From contig DULK01000035.1 in assembly GCA_012840385.1 (NCBI GenBank), positions 18,049-82,048 on the forward strand: a stretch of DNA of 64,000 nucleotides, written 5' to 3'. The stretch is from Syntrophomonadaceae bacterium (GTDB lineage Bacteria; Bacillota; DSM-12270; Thermacetogeniales; Thermacetogeniaceae). Both the position numbers and the translations under genes were made by a program. Below, piece after piece: positions 27,965-37,943 of the stretch; positions within the stretch are counted from its first letter, which is position 1; every line of letters starts with the position of its first letter. The notes beneath the pieces are model-generated. The model was not told the DNA's origin. It made no database searches and was given only the letters and a program-made list of their open reading frames with translations.

Positions 27965-28519
27965 ATGGAAGTATTGATTATTGTCTTAGGACTGCTTACG
28001 ACCGGTATTATTGCATTGGTTTCTCTGATTGTTTGGCGGGACAGACGGGAATTGAAGCTTAAACAAATCGCCATTGAAATCAATCGGGTTGAAGAAATCT
28101 TGAATAATTTCTATCAAAATAAGCAGGAATTTGACAAAATGCTCGACAGTGCAAAAAGATACACCGACAATGCCATTTCACAGGTAGAAGGGCAGATCAA
28201 GCAGATCAAGAATACCCTGACGCATATCGAGCAGCGTCTCCCACTTGTTAGCTTGAGCGGGGATAAAAAGGAGACAGGCAGGGAACGGGAGAGAAACCAC
28301 AAAACTCAAGGCAAAGGAAAATCTCGAGGCAGCCGGGATCCAAAACATCAGTCCCAGAAAACAGGTGAGATTATAAAAATCAATGATGGGGAAAAATACG
28401 CACGAATCTATGAAATGGCTGAAAAAGGTTTAAACACCCAGGAAATTGCCCAGAAATTAAATTTAGGCCATGATGAGGTAGAACTCGTGCTGGAATTAAA
28501 GGGGAAAAAGCTTTCTTAA
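27965..28519 (+). CDS. SwrB-position membrane protein (DUF6115-like)
   Basis: This 184-aa protein has one N-terminal membrane helix (residues 2-24), a basic stretch, a coiled coil (about 35-90), a charged linker, and a small C-terminal helix-turn-helix-like domain (EKYARIYEMAEKGLNTQEIAQKLNLGHDEVELVLEL). This layout and its position as the last gene before rpsB match SwrB/YlxL of B. subtilis, which promotes flagellar basal-body assembly. Sequence similarity to SwrB itself cannot be judged here, so the functional link is from position and architecture. Confidence 0.75.
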   Translation: MEVLIIVLGLLTTGIIALVSLIVWRDRRELKLKQIAIEINRVEEILNNFYQNKQEFDKMLDSAKRYTDNAISQVEGQIKQIKNTLTHIEQRLPLVSLSGDKKETGRERERNHKTQGKGKSRGSRDPKHQSQKTGEIIKINDGEKYARIYEMAEKGLNTQEIAQKLNLGHDEVELVLELKGKKLS

Positions 28520-28528
28520 GATGGATAA

Positions 28529-28557
28529 GGCCCTGTTTAAAAAGCAGGCGCCTTTTT
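28529..28557 (+). terminator. Rho-independent terminator of the motility operon
   Basis: GGCCCTG (28529-28535) pairs with CAGGCGCC (28545-28552) with one bulged base, followed by TTTTT. It lies 9 bp after the swrB-position gene and just upstream of the rpsB promoter. Confidence 0.75.
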
Positions 28558-28558
28558 G

Positions 28559-28588
28559 TTGTCAGTTGTTAGCTTTTTATGATATACT
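28559..28588 (+). promoter_or_regulatory. Sigma-A promoter for rpsB
   Basis: TTGTCA (28559-28564) and TATACT (28583-28588) are separated by 18 bp. The promoter follows directly after the motility terminator and about 100 bp before rpsB. Confidence 0.75.
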
Positions 28589-28609
28589 AACCGATGGCGT
28601 AAAAACACA

Positions 28610-28665
28610 CGCTACTGAAGACGCCAGAAGGTCCCCTTTGGGTCCTGGCCGTTGATGAAGTAGCG
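28610..28665 (+). promoter_or_regulatory. Structured rpsB mRNA leader
   Basis: The leader folds by eye into an outer stem CGCTACT (28610-28616)/AGTAGCG (28659-28665). Inside it are ACG-CCAG (28621-28627)/CTGG-CCGT (28645-28652) and a terminal helix with CCC-CTTT-GGG. The start site of rpsB is about 29 nt further on. This looks like an autoregulatory r-protein leader that binds S2. Whether it equals a named leader family was not tested. Confidence 0.55.
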
Positions 28666-28693
28666 GAGGAAAAACCTTAAGGAGGAATTTTTT

Positions 28694-29422
28694 GTGTCGG
28701 TAATTTCCATGAAGCAATTGCTCGAGGCTGGCGTTCATTTTGGTCACCAAACCAGACGGTGGAATCCTAAAATGGCGCCCTATATCTTTACTGAGCGGAA
28801 TGGCATTTACATCATTGATCTGCAGAAGACGGTAAAAAAGATTGACGAGGCTTATGCTTTTATCAAGGATGTGGTACAGGAAGGAAAAAGTGTTTTGTTT
28901 GTTGGTACCAAGAAACAGGCTCAGGAATCGGTGCGCGAAGAAGCAGAAAGATGCGGCATGTTTTATGTTAATGAACGCTGGCTTGGCGGAATACTGACTA
29001 ACTTTGCAACAATCCGCAAGCGGGTGGATCGCCTTTGTGAACTTGAACAGATGGAGGAATCGGGCCACTTTGATCTTCTCCCGAAGAAGGAAGTAACTAA
29101 GTTAAGAGCCGAAAAGGAAAAATTGCTGAGGTTCCTGCGGGGAATTAAGGATATGAAAGAGTTGCCGGGTGCCCTTTTTATTGTAGATTCCCGCAAAGAG
29201 CGAATTGCTGTTTTAGAGGCCCGTAAACTGGGAATACCTACAGTTGGAATTGTTGATACTAATTGTGACCCTGATGAGATTGATTATGTGATACCGGGGA
29301 ATGATGACGCCATTAGGGCAGTGCGCCTGCTTACATCCAAAATGGCGGACGCGGTGCTTGAGGCGAAGCAAGGAGAACAGCAACAAGAACAACTACAGCC
29401 GCAAGAACAGGCTGAGGAATAA
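28694..29422 (+). CDS. rpsB: 30S ribosomal protein S2
   Basis: S2 (242 aa) is a late-assembling 30S protein. The sequence [41 protein letters not shown] is nearly universal. The GTG start at 28694 has TTAAGGAGGA upstream. The tail is Glu/Gln-rich ([15 protein letters not shown]), a common variable extension. It forms the usual pair with tsf. Confidence 0.98.
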   Translation: MSVISMKQLLEAGVHFGHQTRRWNPKMAPYIFTERNGIYIIDLQKTVKKIDEAYAFIKDVVQEGKSVLFVGTKKQAQESVREEAERCGMFYVNERWLGGILTNFATIRKRVDRLCELEQMEESGHFDLLPKKEVTKLRAEKEKLLRFLRGIKDMKELPGALFIVDSRKERIAVLEARKLGIPTVGIVDTNCDPDEIDYVIPGNDDAIRAVRLLTSKMADAVLEAKQGEQQQEQLQPQEQAEE

Positions 29423-29456
29423 TTGTGACCGTGCACAGAAGACGGAGGGGATATTT

Positions 29457-30053
29457 TTGATTAAGGCCGAACTTGTAAAGGAACTAAGAGAGCGGACCGG
29501 GGCCGGTATGATGGACTGTAAAAAGGCCCTCACGGAAACCGGCGGTGACATGGAAAAGGCAATTATCTACCTGCGGGAACACGGTCTTGCGGCAGCCGCT
29601 AAAAAGGCCGGGAGAACCACTAAAGAAGGCAGAATTGAAGCCTATATTCACCCTGGTGCAAAACTGGGGGTGCTTATCGAGGTTGATTGCGAAACAGATT
29701 TTGTTGCAAATACCGAAGATTACAAGCATCTTTGCCGTGAACTTGCTATGCAGGTCGCAGCCGCAAGTCCCAGTTACATCAGCAGGGAAGATGTTCCTCA
29801 GGAGCAGGTGGAAAAGGAAGCAGCCATTCTCCGCAACCAGGCTCTTGCAGAAGGTAAACCGGAAAAGGTTGTAGAAAAGATTGTTGCCGGGAGGTTGGAA
29901 AAGTTTTATCAAGATGTTTGTCTCCTGGAACAGCCTTATATCAGGGATGCGGAGAAAACAGTCAAAGAATTGATCAACGAATACATCGCAAAACTGGGAG
30001 AAAATATTGTAGTCCGTCGTTTCACCAGGTTTCGTCTGGGAGAAAATGCATAA
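29457..30053 (+). CDS. tsf: Translation elongation factor Ts
   Basis: EF-Ts (198 aa) is the nucleotide exchange factor for EF-Tu. The N-terminal UBA-like domain reads [40 protein letters not shown]. The core has [20 protein letters not shown]. At 198 aa it is the short form, with one core repeat missing compared with the roughly 290-aa type, as in many thermophilic Clostridia and Thermus. The TTG start at 29457 has GGAGGGG 6 nt upstream. A longer frame from 29301 is inside rpsB and is rejected. Confidence 0.97.
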   Translation: MIKAELVKELRERTGAGMMDCKKALTETGGDMEKAIIYLREHGLAAAAKKAGRTTKEGRIEAYIHPGAKLGVLIEVDCETDFVANTEDYKHLCRELAMQVAAASPSYISREDVPQEQVEKEAAILRNQALAEGKPEKVVEKIVAGRLEKFYQDVCLLEQPYIRDAEKTVKELINEYIAKLGENIVVRRFTRFRLGENA

Positions 30054-30101
30054 ATCCTATAAATCTAAAAAGGAATTCAGTAGGTTCTGTAGAAGATATG
30101 A

Positions 30102-31401
<1,300 letters not shown>

Positions 31402-31423
31402 TGTTGGCAAAAAGTGAGGGCAG

Positions 31424-31669
31424 ATGACCGTATCCATACCAGACACAGTAGGTTATCTTTTTAAAGAAGCACAGCGCATCTTAGAGGAAGCAGGTTGCCG
31501 GGTGCAGCTTAACCCGAGAGGATTGCCTTTAAAGGGACAGCTCAGAGTTATACGCCAGCGGACGGTTGGAGAAAAAACAGTCGAATTAACCTTAGCCAGT
31601 GAAATATATGAAGACCCAAGTCTCATAGAAAAGGAGGTGAAAAAGAATGCCTTACAAGATTACAGATAA
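31424..31669 (+). CDS. Small single-PASTA-domain-like protein
   Basis: This 81-aa soluble protein resembles one PASTA domain: IPDTVGYLFKEAQRILEEAGCRVQL gives the helix, followed by two or three short strands (QLRVIRQRTVGEKTVELTLA). It has no membrane anchor, unlike PASTA kinases and PBPs. Its 3' end overlaps the ferredoxin gene by 23 bp. PASTA domains bind muropeptides or beta-lactams in other proteins. The role of a free domain here is unknown. Confidence 0.7.
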   Translation: MTVSIPDTVGYLFKEAQRILEEAGCRVQLNPRGLPLKGQLRVIRQRTVGEKTVELTLASEIYEDPSLIEKEVKKNALQDYR

Positions 31670-31817
31670 ATGTGAAGCATGTGGCAGCTGCATGGATGAA
31701 TGCCCGAATGAGGCCATTGAAGAGGTAGACGGCAAGTACAGGATTAATCCTGATAAGTGCGAGGATTGCGGAACCTGCATCGATGTCTGCCCGAATGAGG
31801 CGATCACTGAAGAGTAA
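31647..31817 (+). CDS. 2[4Fe-4S] ferredoxin
   Basis: This 56-aa clostridial-type ferredoxin has two cluster motifs, CEACGSCMDECP and CEDCGTCIDVCP, each the classic CxxCxxCxxxCP. Its two halves are near-duplicates (DECPNEAI and DVCPNEAI). The start ATG 31647 has a perfect AAGGAGGTGA site, which lies inside the preceding gene. It is an electron carrier for low-potential metabolism and fits an anaerobe. Its position between frr and uppS is unusual outside Peptococcaceae-type genomes. A terminator follows directly. Confidence 0.95.
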   Translation: MPYKITDKCEACGSCMDECPNEAIEEVDGKYRINPDKCEDCGTCIDVCPNEAITEE

Positions 31818-31835
31818 AATTAGGTTAGTTCTCTT

Positions 31836-31857
31836 CCCCCTCAAGGAGGGGGTTTTT
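31836..31857 (+). terminator. Rho-independent terminator after the ferredoxin gene
   Basis: CCCCCTC (31836-31842), the loop AAG and GAGGGGG (31846-31852) form a perfect stem followed by TTTTT. It separates the rpsB-frr-ferredoxin unit from uppS. Confidence 0.85.
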
Positions 31858-31872
31858 CTTAATTCCAAGGAT

Positions 31873-32682
31873 ATGGGAGAGTACAGCTTGTTTCAGCACA
31901 TCTTGGGGTTTTTTAATAAAATAAGACAGAGAAGAAACGTAGATAACTTAACAACCAATCGTTTACGAAAAATGCTTGATCCGGCGCGCCTCCCCCGTCA
32001 TGTCGCTATTATCATGGATGGAAACGGGAGATGGGCCCAGGCAAGAGGCCTCCCCCGGGGGTTAGGCCATCGTGCAGGTGTGGAATCCCTCAAAGACATT
32101 GTATCCGTTTGTTTAGAACTCGGCATTAAGGTTTTGACCGTATATGCTTTTTCCACAGAAAACTGGAAAAGACCACAAGAAGAAGTCAGCATACTAATGA
32201 ATTTATTATGCGAGTATATTCAAAAGGAACTTAAAGAACTTCACGAGCACAACGTACAGGTTAGGGCAATTGGTCATATAGACGAGCTTCCTCTACCTGC
32301 TCAAAGAGAACTAGAAAAAGCCCAAAAGCTGACAGCTAATAACGAAAAACTGATCCTGAACATAGCCTTAAATTATGGTGGACGGCTGGAAATTGTGGAT
32401 GCCGCCCGCAAGCTTGCAATGCGGGTCAAGCAGGGGGAGATTAATCCTCTCGACATAGACGAATCCCTCTTCAAACAGTATTTGTATACCGCGGACCTCC
32501 CCGATCCCGACCTTTTAATCAGACCAGCGGGAGAACTTAGAATCAGCAACTTTTTGCTCTGGCAGACAGCCTATACTGAGTTTTGGGGTACCTCCGTCTA
32601 TTGGCCAGATTTTCGCCCCAAACATTTTTTACAAGCATTGGTGGATTTTCAGAAGCGGGAACGGCGCTTTGGCGGACTTTGA
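31873..32682 (+). CDS. uppS: Isoprenyl (undecaprenyl diphosphate) synthase
   Basis: UppS (about 269 aa) makes the C55 lipid carrier for wall synthesis by cis-prenyl addition of isopentenyl diphosphate. The catalytic signature HVAIIMDGNGRWAQARGLPRGLGHRAG is present, with YAFSTENWKRP and the C-terminal PDLLIRPAGELRISNFLLWQTAYTEF motif. The usual SGExR there reads AGELRIS, a mild change. The start is uncertain: ATG 31873 gives a leader length like B. subtilis UppS but has a poor site, while TTG 31888 and ATG 31972 are alternatives. Confidence 0.95.
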   Translation: MGEYSLFQHILGFFNKIRQRRNVDNLTTNRLRKMLDPARLPRHVAIIMDGNGRWAQARGLPRGLGHRAGVESLKDIVSVCLELGIKVLTVYAFSTENWKRPQEEVSILMNLLCEYIQKELKELHEHNVQVRAIGHIDELPLPAQRELEKAQKLTANNEKLILNIALNYGGRLEIVDAARKLAMRVKQGEINPLDIDESLFKQYLYTADLPDPDLLIRPAGELRISNFLLWQTAYTEFWGTSVYWPDFRPKHFLQALVDFQKRERRFGGL

Positions 32683-32698
32683 GAGAGGTATCAGTCCT

Positions 32699-33505
32699 AT
32701 GTTATTAAAGAGAATCTTAAGTGCAGTGATAGGTATACCAATCCTTGTTTACCTTGTCTATGAGGGAAGACTGCTCTTCCTTACCGGGGTGATTTTTCTA
32801 ACGGTTACCGGCCTTTTCGAGTTGCGCCGGATTTTGTTGCGCATGAACCTGAAGATAATACCCTTTCTGTTATATGGGAGCGGCTTGGTCTTTCCTCTTC
32901 TTGCCTATTTTACTTCAAACGACAAAAGCGGCTGGGCCTTTTACATCGGTCTTACATTAATTTTAATGATGCATCTTATAATTTTGATGATTACCTTCCC
33001 AAAGTATTCAGTAGGCGATTTAGCCTCTTCTTATCTGGGAAGTTGTTATATAGGAATGCTTTTAAGTTACCTTATTCTCATCAGAAAGATGGTTCCCTAT
33101 GGATTTCCATACCTACTTCTTGTCCTGATCCTAACGTGGTCGTGCGATATAGGGGCCTATTTCTCAGGACGGCTGTTTGGGCGGCGGCCGCTGTGGCCCA
33201 GGTTAAGCCCTCATAAAACCCTCGAAGGTTCCATCGGAGGCTTAATCCTTTGTATAGGGTCGGCTCTTTTATTGCAAGCAATATATCGGCTGTTTTCCCT
33301 GTTTGATGCACTGATGCTTGGTATCCTGATAGGGAGCGTTGTCCAGATAGGTGACCTGGTGGAATCGGCCTTTAAAAGATTGGGCAGGGTTAAAAATTCC
33401 GGAGACTTGATTCCCGGTCATGGAGGCATCCTGGATCGTTTTGACAGTCTTCTTTTTAGCGCACCCGCGGCATACTTTTACTTAAAGTTCTTTATAAACC
33501 CCTAA
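32699..33505 (+). CDS. cdsA: Phosphatidate cytidylyltransferase
   Basis: CdsA (268 aa) converts phosphatidic acid and CTP to CDP-diacylglycerol for phospholipid synthesis. It is an integral membrane protein with about seven helices. The signature near the C-terminus reads KRLGRVKNSGDLIPGHGGILDRFDSLLFSAPA, as in the family. ATG 32699 has AGAGAGGT about 10 nt upstream. An in-frame TTG at 32669 lies inside uppS. Confidence 0.95.
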   Translation: MLLKRILSAVIGIPILVYLVYEGRLLFLTGVIFLTVTGLFELRRILLRMNLKIIPFLLYGSGLVFPLLAYFTSNDKSGWAFYIGLTLILMMHLIILMITFPKYSVGDLASSYLGSCYIGMLLSYLILIRKMVPYGFPYLLLVLILTWSCDIGAYFSGRLFGRRPLWPRLSPHKTLEGSIGGLILCIGSALLLQAIYRLFSLFDALMLGILIGSVVQIGDLVESAFKRLGRVKNSGDLIPGHGGILDRFDSLLFSAPAAYFYLKFFINP

Positions 33506-33516
33506 GGAGTAGAAGC

Positions 33517-34617
33517 ATGTCTCAAGCTATAGAGAAAATGCTCTTATGGCTCTTAAAAATCGTAATCACAATCCTGGCTGTTGCGGGGTTGTACTTTTTC
33601 GTGAAATACTTCTGGCCGCTTTTTGAGCATTCGCTTACGGCTGGGATTAAAGTTGCTCTCCCTTTTTTTGTCGCCTATCTCTTCGGAACCCTGCTTAACC
33701 CGATCATCACTCTTTTGCAAAAGAAGCTTCATCTTTCCCGCACCTGGGGAGCACTGATCTCTCTGGTCGTTTTCTTATCCATAATTGGAGGGTTGTTATA
33801 TCTTCTCGTTTCCAACCTTATCCGTGAACTGATCCAGCTTTCAGCGGTTCTTGGTACACTTTCTGAAAATATTGGGAACCTGAACATTAATCTGCTGTTG
33901 GAAAGGTTCCGCATTTTATTGATTAACCTGCATCTTCCCCCGGATATTGTGCAGAATACTGTCGGGAACGTCTGGCAGGTTTTCGACGTAATCAAGAATT
34001 TAACCAAAATGTTCTTGACTCAACTCCTTCATATTGTAACATCACTACCAAACTACTTTATTCTTTTGATTATTACGGTAATTGCGAGCTTCTTTTTTGC
34101 ACGCGATTTCGATCTCATCAAAAAGAGTACAATAAAATTCATACCTGTTAAGTGGCAGCCCCATTTCGTCAGGGTGGTGGCAAGCCTGAACAAGGCTTTG
34201 TCCGGCTACTTGAAAGCGGTGCTGGTTTTAATCAGCATATCAGGCTTTATTAGTTTAATAGGGTTGACAATTCTCGGTGTCAGTTACGCTCATATTCTGG
34301 CAGTTGTAATAGCATTGTTTGACCTTTTACCGGTTTTGGGCCCCGGCTCCCTGTACATTCCCTGGAGTATCTGGTTGTTTATCTCGGGAAACCTGCGCCT
34401 TGGGATTGGTCTCCTGGTTCTATATGGTATAATCGTAGTGGTAAGGCAACTCCTGGAACCAAAGATAGTTGGCCAAAGTATTGGGCTTCATCCCCTTACT
34501 ACATTAATGGCACTCTATTTTGGACTCTCCCTTTTAGGGTTTTGGGGTATTATCCTGGGCCCCGCCGTGGTTATAGCTTATAAGGCATTTTTCGATGAAC
34601 AAAAGGCAGGAACTTAG
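33517..34617 (+). CDS. AI-2E transporter family membrane protein (YtvI-like)
   Basis: This 366-aa protein has about eight membrane helices and belongs to the AI-2E/PerM/YtvI family. Typical segments are VALPFFVAYLFGTLLNPIITLL near the N-terminus and LVVLYGIIVVVRQLLEPKIVGQSIGLHPLTTLMALYFGL at the C-terminus. The closest named relative by layout is the sporulation membrane protein YtvI, but members include ion exporters and quorum-signal exporters, so the substrate is open. It lies between cdsA and dxr, an unusual position compared with B. subtilis, where cdsA is followed directly by dxr. Confidence 0.8.
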   Translation: MSQAIEKMLLWLLKIVITILAVAGLYFFVKYFWPLFEHSLTAGIKVALPFFVAYLFGTLLNPIITLLQKKLHLSRTWGALISLVVFLSIIGGLLYLLVSNLIRELIQLSAVLGTLSENIGNLNINLLLERFRILLINLHLPPDIVQNTVGNVWQVFDVIKNLTKMFLTQLLHIVTSLPNYFILLIITVIASFFFARDFDLIKKSTIKFIPVKWQPHFVRVVASLNKALSGYLKAVLVLISISGFISLIGLTILGVSYAHILAVVIALFDLLPVLGPGSLYIPWSIWLFISGNLRLGIGLLVLYGIIVVVRQLLEPKIVGQSIGLHPLTTLMALYFGLSLLGFWGIILGPAVVIAYKAFFDEQKAGT

Positions 34618-34619
34618 TA

Positions 34620-35774
34620 ATGAAAAAAAACGTTGTCATCCTCGGTTCCACCGGTTCCATTGGAATACAGTCTCTAGAAGTAATCAGCCGGTTCCCCGAA
34701 GACTTTAGAATAGTAGGACTGGCTGCCAACCGCAGCATTGATTTGCTAGAAGAACAGATCAGGTTCTTTGATGTACCTTACGCGGCTGTAATGGATGACC
34801 AGGCTGCTGAGATTTTGCAGGATCGCCTGGCTGGGACTAAATGCAAATGCCTTAAAGGGGCTGAGGGCATTTTAGAACTCGTCAGGCTGCCCGAGGCCGA
34901 GCTTATCCTGGTAGCAGTAACCGGTGTTGCCGGGCTGAAACCGACCCTTGAAGCAATCAAACATAAAAAAAATATTGCGCTAGCCAATAAAGAAACTCTG
35001 GTAGCAGGCGGAAATCTCATAATGGATGCAGTTTATCGCAACGGAGTGCAAATTTTGCCGGTGGACAGTGAGCACTCGGCAATTTTTCAGTGCTTAGATA
35101 AAAGCGAAGACGTGGCAGAATTGATAATAACCGGTTCGGGGGGGCCATTCAGGAAGTTCACCAGGGAACAGTTGCAACATGTAAGGCCGGATATGGCCTT
35201 AAAGCACCCAACCTGGAAAATGGGGCCGAAAATCACCATCGACTCTGCAACACTAATGAATAAGGGGCTCGAAGTGATTGAGGCCAAATGGTTGTTTGGT
35301 GTTGATTACGATCAAATAAGTGTCATAATTCATCCTCAAAGCATTGTTCACAGCCTTGTGAGATACAAGGACGGAATGATGCTTGCCCAGCTTGGCTGGC
35401 CGGATATGCGCTTGCCGATTCAATATGCACTTCTTTATCCGGTGCGAAAAAGCAATAACCTGGAGCCCCTGGACCTGGTCAAAGCCGGCCAGCTAACTTT
35501 CGAACCTCCTGATCTTGAAAACTTCCCAAGTTTGAGTTTAGCCCGTGAAGCGGGAAAGGCCGGCGGCACAATGCCTGTTGTATTGAATGCGGCTAATGAA
35601 ATAGCCGTCAATGCTTTCCTGAATGGGAGGATTAAATTTCTGGACATCCCTGAAATTATCTCAGGTGTTATGTCCCGGCACGATCGAAAGCAGGTCACCG
35701 AACTTGACGATATTTTGGCCGCAGACCGGTGGGCGCGCCAATACGCAGAACAAATCATTAATACAAGATCTTGA
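34620..35774 (+). CDS. dxr: 1-deoxy-D-xylulose 5-phosphate reductoisomerase
   Basis: Dxr (384 aa) catalyses the first committed step of the MEP isoprenoid pathway with NADPH. The nucleotide site is VVILGSTGSIGIQSLEVI. The active-site parts LPVDSEHSAIFQCL and NKGLEVIEAKWLF with IHPQSIVHSLVRYKDG are intact. It partners ispG, two genes on, and uppS upstream uses the product lipid. The 3' end touches rseP. Confidence 0.97.
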   Translation: MKKNVVILGSTGSIGIQSLEVISRFPEDFRIVGLAANRSIDLLEEQIRFFDVPYAAVMDDQAAEILQDRLAGTKCKCLKGAEGILELVRLPEAELILVAVTGVAGLKPTLEAIKHKKNIALANKETLVAGGNLIMDAVYRNGVQILPVDSEHSAIFQCLDKSEDVAELIITGSGGPFRKFTREQLQHVRPDMALKHPTWKMGPKITIDSATLMNKGLEVIEAKWLFGVDYDQISVIIHPQSIVHSLVRYKDGMMLAQLGWPDMRLPIQYALLYPVRKSNNLEPLDLVKAGQLTFEPPDLENFPSLSLAREAGKAGGTMPVVLNAANEIAVNAFLNGRIKFLDIPEIISGVMSRHDRKQVTELDDILAADRWARQYAEQIINTRS

Positions 35775-35785
35775 GGGGGATTGCG

Positions 35786-36820
35786 GTGTTTATCATCATA
35801 TCTCTATTGGTGCTAGGATTCCTGATTGTGGTTCACGAACTCGGCCATTTTGTAGTTGCCAAGGTGGTTGGAATTCAGGTGGACGAATTCAGTATCGGCT
35901 TTGGGCCCAAATTATTGAGTATCAAATCCCAGCGGGATCAGACAAGGTATTCCTTTCGCCTCTTGCCGCTAGGGGGATACGTAAAAATGGCAGGAATGGA
36001 ACCGAATGATGATCACATCAACGGCTTTAACAAAAAGCCCCTGAAAGATCGCTTCGCGGTTATTTCGGCCGGATCCCTGACAAACTTTCTTGTGGCGATA
36101 GTGCTTTTCATAATCGTCTTCAGCCTGATTGGCATTCCTACCCCTTCCAACGCCAATATAATTGGCGATATTATTTCCGGCAGCCCCGCCGACCGGGCGG
36201 GATTAAAGACCGGTGACAGGATCATAAAAGTCAATGATGTCAACACGCCAAGGTGGAATGATATTGCCAATAAGATACATAAAAGCGGTGGACAAAAAGT
36301 AAGGCTGGTGATCGAACGCAGTGGGCACACCTACACATTTTACGTTACTCCCCAGTTCGATCCACAAATGCAGATCAGTCAGATCGGTATCCGGCAGGGA
36401 ATTAGATGGGAGAGACAGGGTTTCTTGCAGGCAGTCAGGTTGGGTTTGGATCGCGCCTTCGGCTTTTCTAAGTTGATCCTTGTGGGAATTCTCGGGATGG
36501 TAACCGGAGCTGTTCCCCCCAGCGAGATTGCAGGACCGGTGGGTATAACCCAGATGATCGGTGATGCCGCCCGCGGAGGACTGGGTTATTTGTTGAGCTT
36601 TACCGCAATTTTGGGAATTAATTTAGCCCTGGTTAACCTGCTACCAATTCCTGCGCTGGATGGGAGCAGGTTGATGTTTCTCTGCATTGAGGGAATTCGA
36701 GGTAAACCAATTGACCCCGAAAAAGAAAATTTCATCCACCTGATTGGCTTTGCATTGCTAATGGTTTTATTCCTTTTGATAACATATAATGATCTCGTTC
36801 GTATACTGGCCGGTGGTTAG
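35786..36820 (+). CDS. rseP: Site-2 intramembrane metalloprotease RseP/RasP
   Basis: This 344-aa zinc protease cleaves membrane-spanning anti-sigma factors and signal peptide remnants. The zinc motif HELGH lies in FLIVVHELGHFVVAKVVG near the N-terminus, a PDZ domain (GDIISGSPADRAGLKTGDRIIKVN) is in the middle, and NLLPIPALDGSRLMF is the third zinc-ligand motif. GTG 35786 is chosen because AGGGGG is 6 nt before it; TTG 35771 is in frame but overlaps the dxr stop and the site. Confidence 0.96.
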   Translation: MFIIISLLVLGFLIVVHELGHFVVAKVVGIQVDEFSIGFGPKLLSIKSQRDQTRYSFRLLPLGGYVKMAGMEPNDDHINGFNKKPLKDRFAVISAGSLTNFLVAIVLFIIVFSLIGIPTPSNANIIGDIISGSPADRAGLKTGDRIIKVNDVNTPRWNDIANKIHKSGGQKVRLVIERSGHTYTFYVTPQFDPQMQISQIGIRQGIRWERQGFLQAVRLGLDRAFGFSKLILVGILGMVTGAVPPSEIAGPVGITQMIGDAARGGLGYLLSFTAILGINLALVNLLPIPALDGSRLMFLCIEGIRGKPIDPEKENFIHLIGFALLMVLFLLITYNDLVRILAGG

Positions 36821-36821
36821 A

Positions 36822-37943
36822 ATGGGTATAAGGCGGCGGTTAACAAAACAACTGATGTTGGGAGACGTGCCGGTCGGTGGTGGTGCTCCGATTTCGGTTC
36901 AGACGATGACAAAAACCGATACGCGGGATGTTTATGCAACTGTAAGTCAAATCCATGAACTTCAGGAATTGGGTTGCGATATCATCCGTGTTGCGGTTCC
37001 CGATGAAGAGGCCGCCGAGGCGCTCAAAGAAATAAAAAAGCAGATCTCTATTCCGCTGGTAGCGGATATCCATTTCGATTACCGGTTGGCTCTCCTGGCT
37101 ATCAAGAACGGGGTAGATGGGCTCAGGATCAACCCAGGTAATATTGGAAATCAAGAACGAGTACGTGCGGTCGTCAGAGCGGCTTCGGAAAGAGGTATTC
37201 CTATTCGGATTGGGGTTAACAGCGGTTCGCTCGCCACCAATATTCTAAACAAATACGGGAGGACGGCCACCGGTTTGGTTGAGAGTGCCCTGTCACACGT
37301 GAAGCTGCTTGAAAAAGAAAATTATTATAATATCAAAATATCGGTGAAAGCCCCAGATGTTCTCATGATGATCGAGGCATATCGTCTTCTTTCGGATCGT
37401 GTAGAGTACCCCCTGCACCTGGGTGTTACCGAAGCAGGGTGGGGCCTGTCGGGTACATTCAAGTCGGCAATCGGGATCGGGACATTGCTTGCGGAAGGTA
37501 TCGGGGATACCATACGCGTTTCTCTGACAGGCCCACCGCATGAGGAGGTTAAGGCAGGCCTGGAGATATTAAGGATTCTGGGGCTCCGTCCTGGGGGAGT
37601 CGATCTCATATCGTGCCCCACCTGCGGCCGCTGCCGGATAGACCTGATGTCCATCGCCCGGGAGGTTGAGCGGCGCCTGCCTCCGACCAGGCATGATCTG
37701 AAGGTTGCTGTTATGGGCTGTACTGTCAATGGACCCGGTGAGGCGAGAGAAGCGGATGTGGGCATTGCCGGAGGAAAAGGCTGCGGGCTCCTGTTCAAAA
37801 AGGGAAAGCTGGTTCGTAAGGTGCCTGAAGAGGAATTAGTTGACGCCCTTATTACAGAGATTGATGAAATACTGGAGGAAAGGGAGAACAACAATGCGGG
37901 TAACTCAAGCGCTGATACCGACACTTCGAGAAGTTCCGGCTGA
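36822..37943 (+). CDS. ispG: 4-hydroxy-3-methylbut-2-enyl diphosphate synthase
   Basis: IspG (GcpE, 373 aa) is a [4Fe-4S] enzyme late in the MEP pathway. The cluster Cys residues are in [12 protein letters not shown] and [11 protein letters not shown]. The N-terminal TIM barrel has [12 protein letters not shown] and [12 protein letters not shown]. The last ~50 bp overlap the proS start, a large but clear out-of-frame overlap, and the C-terminal tail ([20 protein letters not shown]) is low in complexity because of it. Confidence 0.96.
   Translation: MGIRRRLTKQLMLGDVPVGGGAPISVQTMTKTDTRDVYATVSQIHELQELGCDIIRVAVPDEEAAEALKEIKKQISIPLVADIHFDYRLALLAIKNGVDGLRINPGNIGNQERVRAVVRAASERGIPIRIGVNSGSLATNILNKYGRTATGLVESALSHVKLLEKENYYNIKISVKAPDVLMMIEAYRLLSDRVEYPLHLGVTEAGWGLSGTFKSAIGIGTLLAEGIGDTIRVSLTGPPHEEVKAGLEILRILGLRPGGVDLISCPTCGRCRIDLMSIAREVERRLPPTRHDLKVAVMGCTVNGPGEAREADVGIAGGKGCGLLFKKGKLVRKVPEEELVDALITEIDEILEERENNNAGNSSADTDTSRSSG

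Noticed and set aside
29301..29456. Long N-terminal extension of tsf
   Set aside because: It lies inside rpsB in another frame and is not part of any known EF-Ts; TTG 29457 with GGAGGGG gives the family N-terminus.
37325..37924. Minus-strand frame (199 codons) opposite ispG
   Set aside because: It is Ser/Arg/Pro-rich low-complexity translation opposite a clear conserved gene, with no start site.
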